Shown: positions 60,709 to 64,000 of the stretch, in pieces
How positions within the stretch are numbered: the first letter of the stretch is position 1
How the letters are laid out: each line of letters opens with the position of its first letter
Source: Eucalyptus grandis
Taxonomy: Eukaryota; Streptophyta; Magnoliopsida; Myrtales; Myrtaceae
Assembly: GCF_016545825.1 (NCBI RefSeq)
Contig: NC_052622.1
Span: 14,488,120 to 14,552,119 of the forward strand
DNA: 64,000 bases
Direction: 5' to 3'
Position numbers and translations under genes: made by a program
Notes under the pieces: generated by a model
Databases searched by the model: none
The model's input: only the letters and a program-made list of their open reading frames with translations
What the model was told of the DNA's origin: nothing

Positions 60709-61689
60709 TCACAACACATCCAACTCCATTTTGAATCGCCCACACGCTATGCATTTGTGAAAAAAATTACTATATATAAAACTCAATTGAATAAATAAGA
60801 TTTTGATCTCTTAGACCCTAGCAATGAAGACTGCTTTCAGCACCAAATCATCCAATAAAATAAAATGAAATTAGTCTTTGGTTGGTATTCGTTATTAGCC
60901 AAATAATAATAGAAAAAAGCATACTTTGTGAAATTTTTTTTTGCTATTTCAGTCTTAGATTTATTATACATATTTTAATCTAGCTTAAACATTGCAGTTG
61001 ATCAAATATAATCCTAAACCCTTACGTGAAATTCTAATATAGTCCTCCCAGTTATTTCTCACTTGAAATTGCTTATGTGATAGGATCAGACGAGAACAAC
61101 TTTACTCGAAACGATACCATTTTGCTTAATTTTCTTAGTTTTCTCATTATTATCCTTTTCTTTTTTTTTCCTTTTTTTCTTTCCTTTTTCCTTTTTATGT
61201 CCACTATTTATTTATTTTTCGTAGTTAAGCGTGAACACTTCTGACAAAAAGATTTTGAGCATGCTCATCCATATCCGTAAGCCACAACTCAAATGACGCC
61301 AAACAGCTCTTCAACTGTCTCAACCGACAAATTTCTAAAACTCTCCGAGCCTACAGAAAGTGGGCTCACTTGAATTCTTTTCGGCTTCTACAATTAAAAC
61401 CCCTACAAATTCAATCAGCTTCCCGATGATTTGATTTACACTAGAGCATGAATAATCGCCTAGAAAAGAAGAAGCAGTAGAATTGACTTCAATCTCCATG
61501 GCCTTCAATGGCCACCGAGCTCGAAGCGGCTATGCTTCAGTTGCTGCAAGCTAACCATCGAGCTCGACAGCCATGAGCTCAACGAGCAAACAGCGACAGC
61601 TTGCAGAGTTGAGCAACAATGGCGTTTGCAGATTTAATCATGAAATCAACGAAGAAGGATGCGCCAGATCTGGCTAAAGGAGGAGGTTA
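60709..61689. other. Unassigned DNA
   Basis: AT-rich left part with a T/C-rich tract at 61140-61200, then 61240-61680 of more balanced composition with repeated agctcga/gagctc phrases. No continuous frame and no recognised family. It may be captured or old transposon sequence. Confidence 0.35.
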
Positions 61690-61713
61690 AAAATAAAATA
61701 AAATAAAATAAAA
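61690..61713. repeat. (AAAAT)n microsatellite
   Basis: Four to five AAAAT units at the left edge of the duplicated segment that pairs with 57910-58620. Confidence 0.9.
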
Positions 61714-62430
61714 GTTCTGGAAAAGAGCATCATTTCGAGTAAATTTGTCCTTATCAGATCACAGATGCACCTCTTAATATAGCATGTGATGGCTGGACTA
61801 CCACATCATCAATTCCAAGCGAGTTTTTGTCGGGAGGACTTGGTTGGAGTTTCATTCAAGGTGTGCCATAAATCTATGACCGGGATAACAATTTCTTGGT
61901 AGCTACTAGATTGCCTAAAAAGTTCCCAAGATACAACGGCTCTCTTAAGTCATAGACCAGCCGACTTAAGATTAAGAAAGCCGTACCTTTCGATCAAAAA
62001 CAGAATTGAGCGATAAATCGGCCAAAATTCAAAACGTCCCACGTCGAACATGGAGGGTCGAATCATCTCACCGGTAGTCTTGATTGACCCGCAACTTCCC
62101 TTGTTCACCGTTTTGGACCAACCAGGGGCATGTGCACGACTCTTTCTGAGATTACGGTCACGAGCTCGACGTCACCACTTCGCCAATTTAAGAATGTTGA
62201 AGTTCGATCAGATGCAATTTTGTAGAACCTTCGTCACGACTCCCAACAAGTCATCCGAAGGGAACTATCTCCGAAGTTGTCCCCTCGACTTTTGTGGTCT
62301 ATCACCGTTATTGCCAGTGCTTAAATTGAATGTTCCTCGCCTCAGGAGTAGAGTTGAATTCTCGCTTCTCTCCATGAGACGACGAGGAAATTCATGGCGA
62401 CGGCTCGCTCTGCTCTGGCTGCAAAAAGAA
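61713..62430. repeat. Duplicated segment upstream of glycine-rich remnant C
   Basis: Counterpart of 57910-58620. Shared stretches include aatcatctcaccgg and cttgattgac with cgcaacttcccttgttcacc (62083-62110 here, 58300-58324 there with small changes). Confidence 0.75.
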
Positions 62431-62468
62431 AAAATCACTTGGAGGACATTTTGGGAGTCGTGCCTTAA
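62394..62468 (+). pseudogene. Glycine-rich protein remnant, copy C (internal deletion)
   Basis: The upstream segment aligns with that of copy B up to gaggaaattcatggcga. The sequence then jumps to gctcgctctgctctggct, which matches copy B near 58749. The deletion removes the membrane span. The remaining frame, MATARSALAAKRK, ends at 62468 without the Gly-rich tail. Confidence 0.6.
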
Positions 62469-63160
62469 TTAAGCCAATTGCGTAAGAGTGCTGCTAGGCT
62501 AACAGCCACCGTTATTCCAAGAAGAACATCCAAATTCAAAGAAAGGGGCAACTGAACGGTCAAGTTTAGCCTTTTTTTGACGTGGCCATTATTTATTGAG
62601 TGCTGCTATATCAGCGGTCACGGAGACCTATTTACCAGAAATTCCTCTCACAGCTCCATACCAACCGATCGGACTTATAGAGGAATCTAAATGTAAATTC
62701 TGTAAATTTTGCTTGCCTTAATGAATTCAACAATACAAACTTATTAAGAAACAATGGGCAATGCACATAATCTCTCAACGAGTACACTCCTTATTTCCAA
62801 TGTGAAAAGTATATTGATGGCGTATGAAGTACATATTATGTTCTGTGGGTATCTTTGATTTGGTGATGCAATTTATATTTAAGTTATATCACATTAGTGA
62901 ATTTATATGATAATTTGAATAAAGATCATTCATCTAGATTCATCAAAAGTCGAAAGATGAATTTTCTTCACAGCCGGATTAAAAAGTCGTCAGTGTGGAA
63001 TAATTGGGTGGCTGAAAACTTGCATCCATCCTTCAGTTTCTGAGATTGACAGTGACGTACTTTTCTCATCCCTATATAATTGAAGGTCCCTCATCTCATG
63101 TATATTGTCTCCTTCCTACAACTATTGATACCGCGAATGGTTGAGTTCTTGCTTCTTTTA
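62469..63160. other. AT-rich intergenic DNA
   Basis: No gene, repeat pair or motif of note was found. A tatataat-type box (ccctatataattg, about 63072) lies about 95 bp before the ATG of remnant D and could be its TATA box. Confidence 0.4.
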
Positions 63161-63168
63161 ACGACCTA

Positions 63169-63443
63169 ATGAGGAAATCAACGGCGAGCAATTGGATCGA
63201 TTTAGCAAGCCCCGATGTTCATGGTGATGATGGAGCGGATCTTCTGCTACTCAAGTCCGGGTGATCTTCCTGCTGTGCTTGATCCTTGCGTCAGTTGTTA
63301 TATTTTCCTGTGGCGACCGCCCCCGCAAAGGCGGCGGCGGCGGGGGCGGCGGTTTGCGGAGGCGGGGCGGCGGTTGCGGAGGAGGAGGCGGGGCGGCGGA
63401 GGGTGTTGAATTGACCTTATATTTACATACCTTTAAGGCATGA
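63169..63443 (+). pseudogene. Glycine-rich single-span protein, copy D (frameshift)
   Basis: ATG 63169 reads MRKSTASNWIDLASPDVHG, parallel to copy B, and meets TGA at about 63262 after LLLLKSG. One base fewer than in copy B at this point (tccgggtgat against gccggagtgat) explains it. In the next frame the span continues, VIFLLCLILASVVIFSC, then a basic Gly-rich tail (RPRKGGGGGGGG, GGGCGGGGG) to TGA 63441. Shorter and His-free compared with copy B. A sequencing error in the GGG run is possible. Confidence 0.6.
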
Positions 63444-63499
63444 GTTAAAAAAAAAAGCAGTTTCATTTCAATAAATTGCAATGCGATGGTGTGGTCTGT

Positions 63500-63665
63500 G
63501 TTTCATATTAGGATTGCTATTTAGGGTTGAGTATCTTGTAATTTACATATGTTGTATTTAAGTATAATTGTACTCTCCCCCTATACTTGTGTTCTTCATT
63601 TGATAATTTACGGATATTATAATCCTCTCTCTTTACAATTCTCGACTTGATGTCAGAGTTATTTG
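63500..63665 (+). mobile_element. Possible Copia LTR end with primer binding site
   Basis: AT-rich sequence with gtatttaagtataattgta and a ctctctctttacaattctcg end resembles the 3' end of short plant Copia LTRs. It is followed by ttgatgtcagagtt, a degraded initiator-Met primer site. Downstream text to the window end has no clear gag frame. If correct, the rest of the element lies to the right. Confidence 0.35.
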
Positions 63666-64000
63666 TCGTTTGAGGAAAAACTCATTGAGTTTGTGCACGG
63701 CCAGCCACACCGGCCACCGTTCTCGATCAAGTCCTCACCTTTCAGTTGCGGTTCAACATCCTTCCATTGCTCAATCCAAAAAACAAAGATCACCAACAGG
63801 CTCGTTGTCCTCAAACGGCCCGTATCCTAAAAACTCGCCGCAAATGCACGCCAAATGTCACCACATGTCGGATTGTGTAATTTTTATAGATGATCATATT
63901 AAAGTGGTGTCTTGTCAAGTCCAGCTCAATGAATTGTCAATGTTATTATCCGATAATGGTAACCAAAAACTTGCGGGCATTATTGGGCACGTGTCAGGAG

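Noticed and set aside
62050..62472. 140-codon frame over duplicated segment C
   Set aside because: The homologous segment at 58.3 kb is not open in this frame, and the glycine-rich gene remnant uses another frame.

Overview
The window is nuclear DNA from a higher plant. The evidence is a spliced gene with GT-AG introns, an intronless receptor kinase of a plant-specific class, plant-type LTR and LINE retrotransposons, long AT-rich stretches, and a small piece of plastid DNA. A woody eudicot, possibly a Myrtaceae such as Eucalyptus, would fit. That guess rests on general resemblance only and was not tested.

Left part, 1-20.5 kb: a tandem duplication with a unit of about 9.2 kb. Each full copy carries a broken DC1 (cysteine/histidine-rich) gene remnant, then a long spacer, then an intronless G-type lectin receptor-like kinase. 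Copy 1 runs from 1 to about 8,380 and copy 2 from 9,173 to about 17,620. A third, partial copy without the kinase covers about 17.7-20.5 kb. The two kinases are nearly identical. Each is broken by one single-base homopolymer indel, at different places, so each copy is intact where the other is broken. Copy 2 also carries a truncated antisense Copia element, and copy 3 carries an inverted-repeat DNA element.

20.5-23.7 kb: no recognisable gene. 23.7-28.2 kb: the one clearly intact conventional gene, a four-exon DUF688-family gene encoding 668 aa, with a 5'-UTR intron and a tiny upstream ORF.

28.2-33.3 kb: inverted-repeat transposons with GC-rich cores flanking a degenerate member of a small glycine-rich, single-membrane-span protein family. 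33.3-49.7 kb: a Sirevirus-like Ty1/Copia retrotransposon with an extra 3' ORF. Its 3' LTR is split by a CRM-like Ty3/Gypsy element, and both are bounded by exact 5-bp target duplications. 49.8-56.9 kb: a LINE with a 16-bp target duplication and poly(A) tail, itself split by a solo Copia LTR.

57-64 kb: more members of the glycine-rich family in duplicated segments. One, at 58.6 kb, has an intact reading frame; the others are broken. This part also holds a MITE-like element present in only one of two paralogous segments, an old plastid trnI-GAU fragment, and what looks like the start of another Copia element at the right edge.

Apart from the DUF688 gene and the glycine-rich gene at 58.6 kb, the window is pseudogenes, duplicated segments and decayed transposons. 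The receptor kinases may prove functional if their frameshifts are assembly errors.
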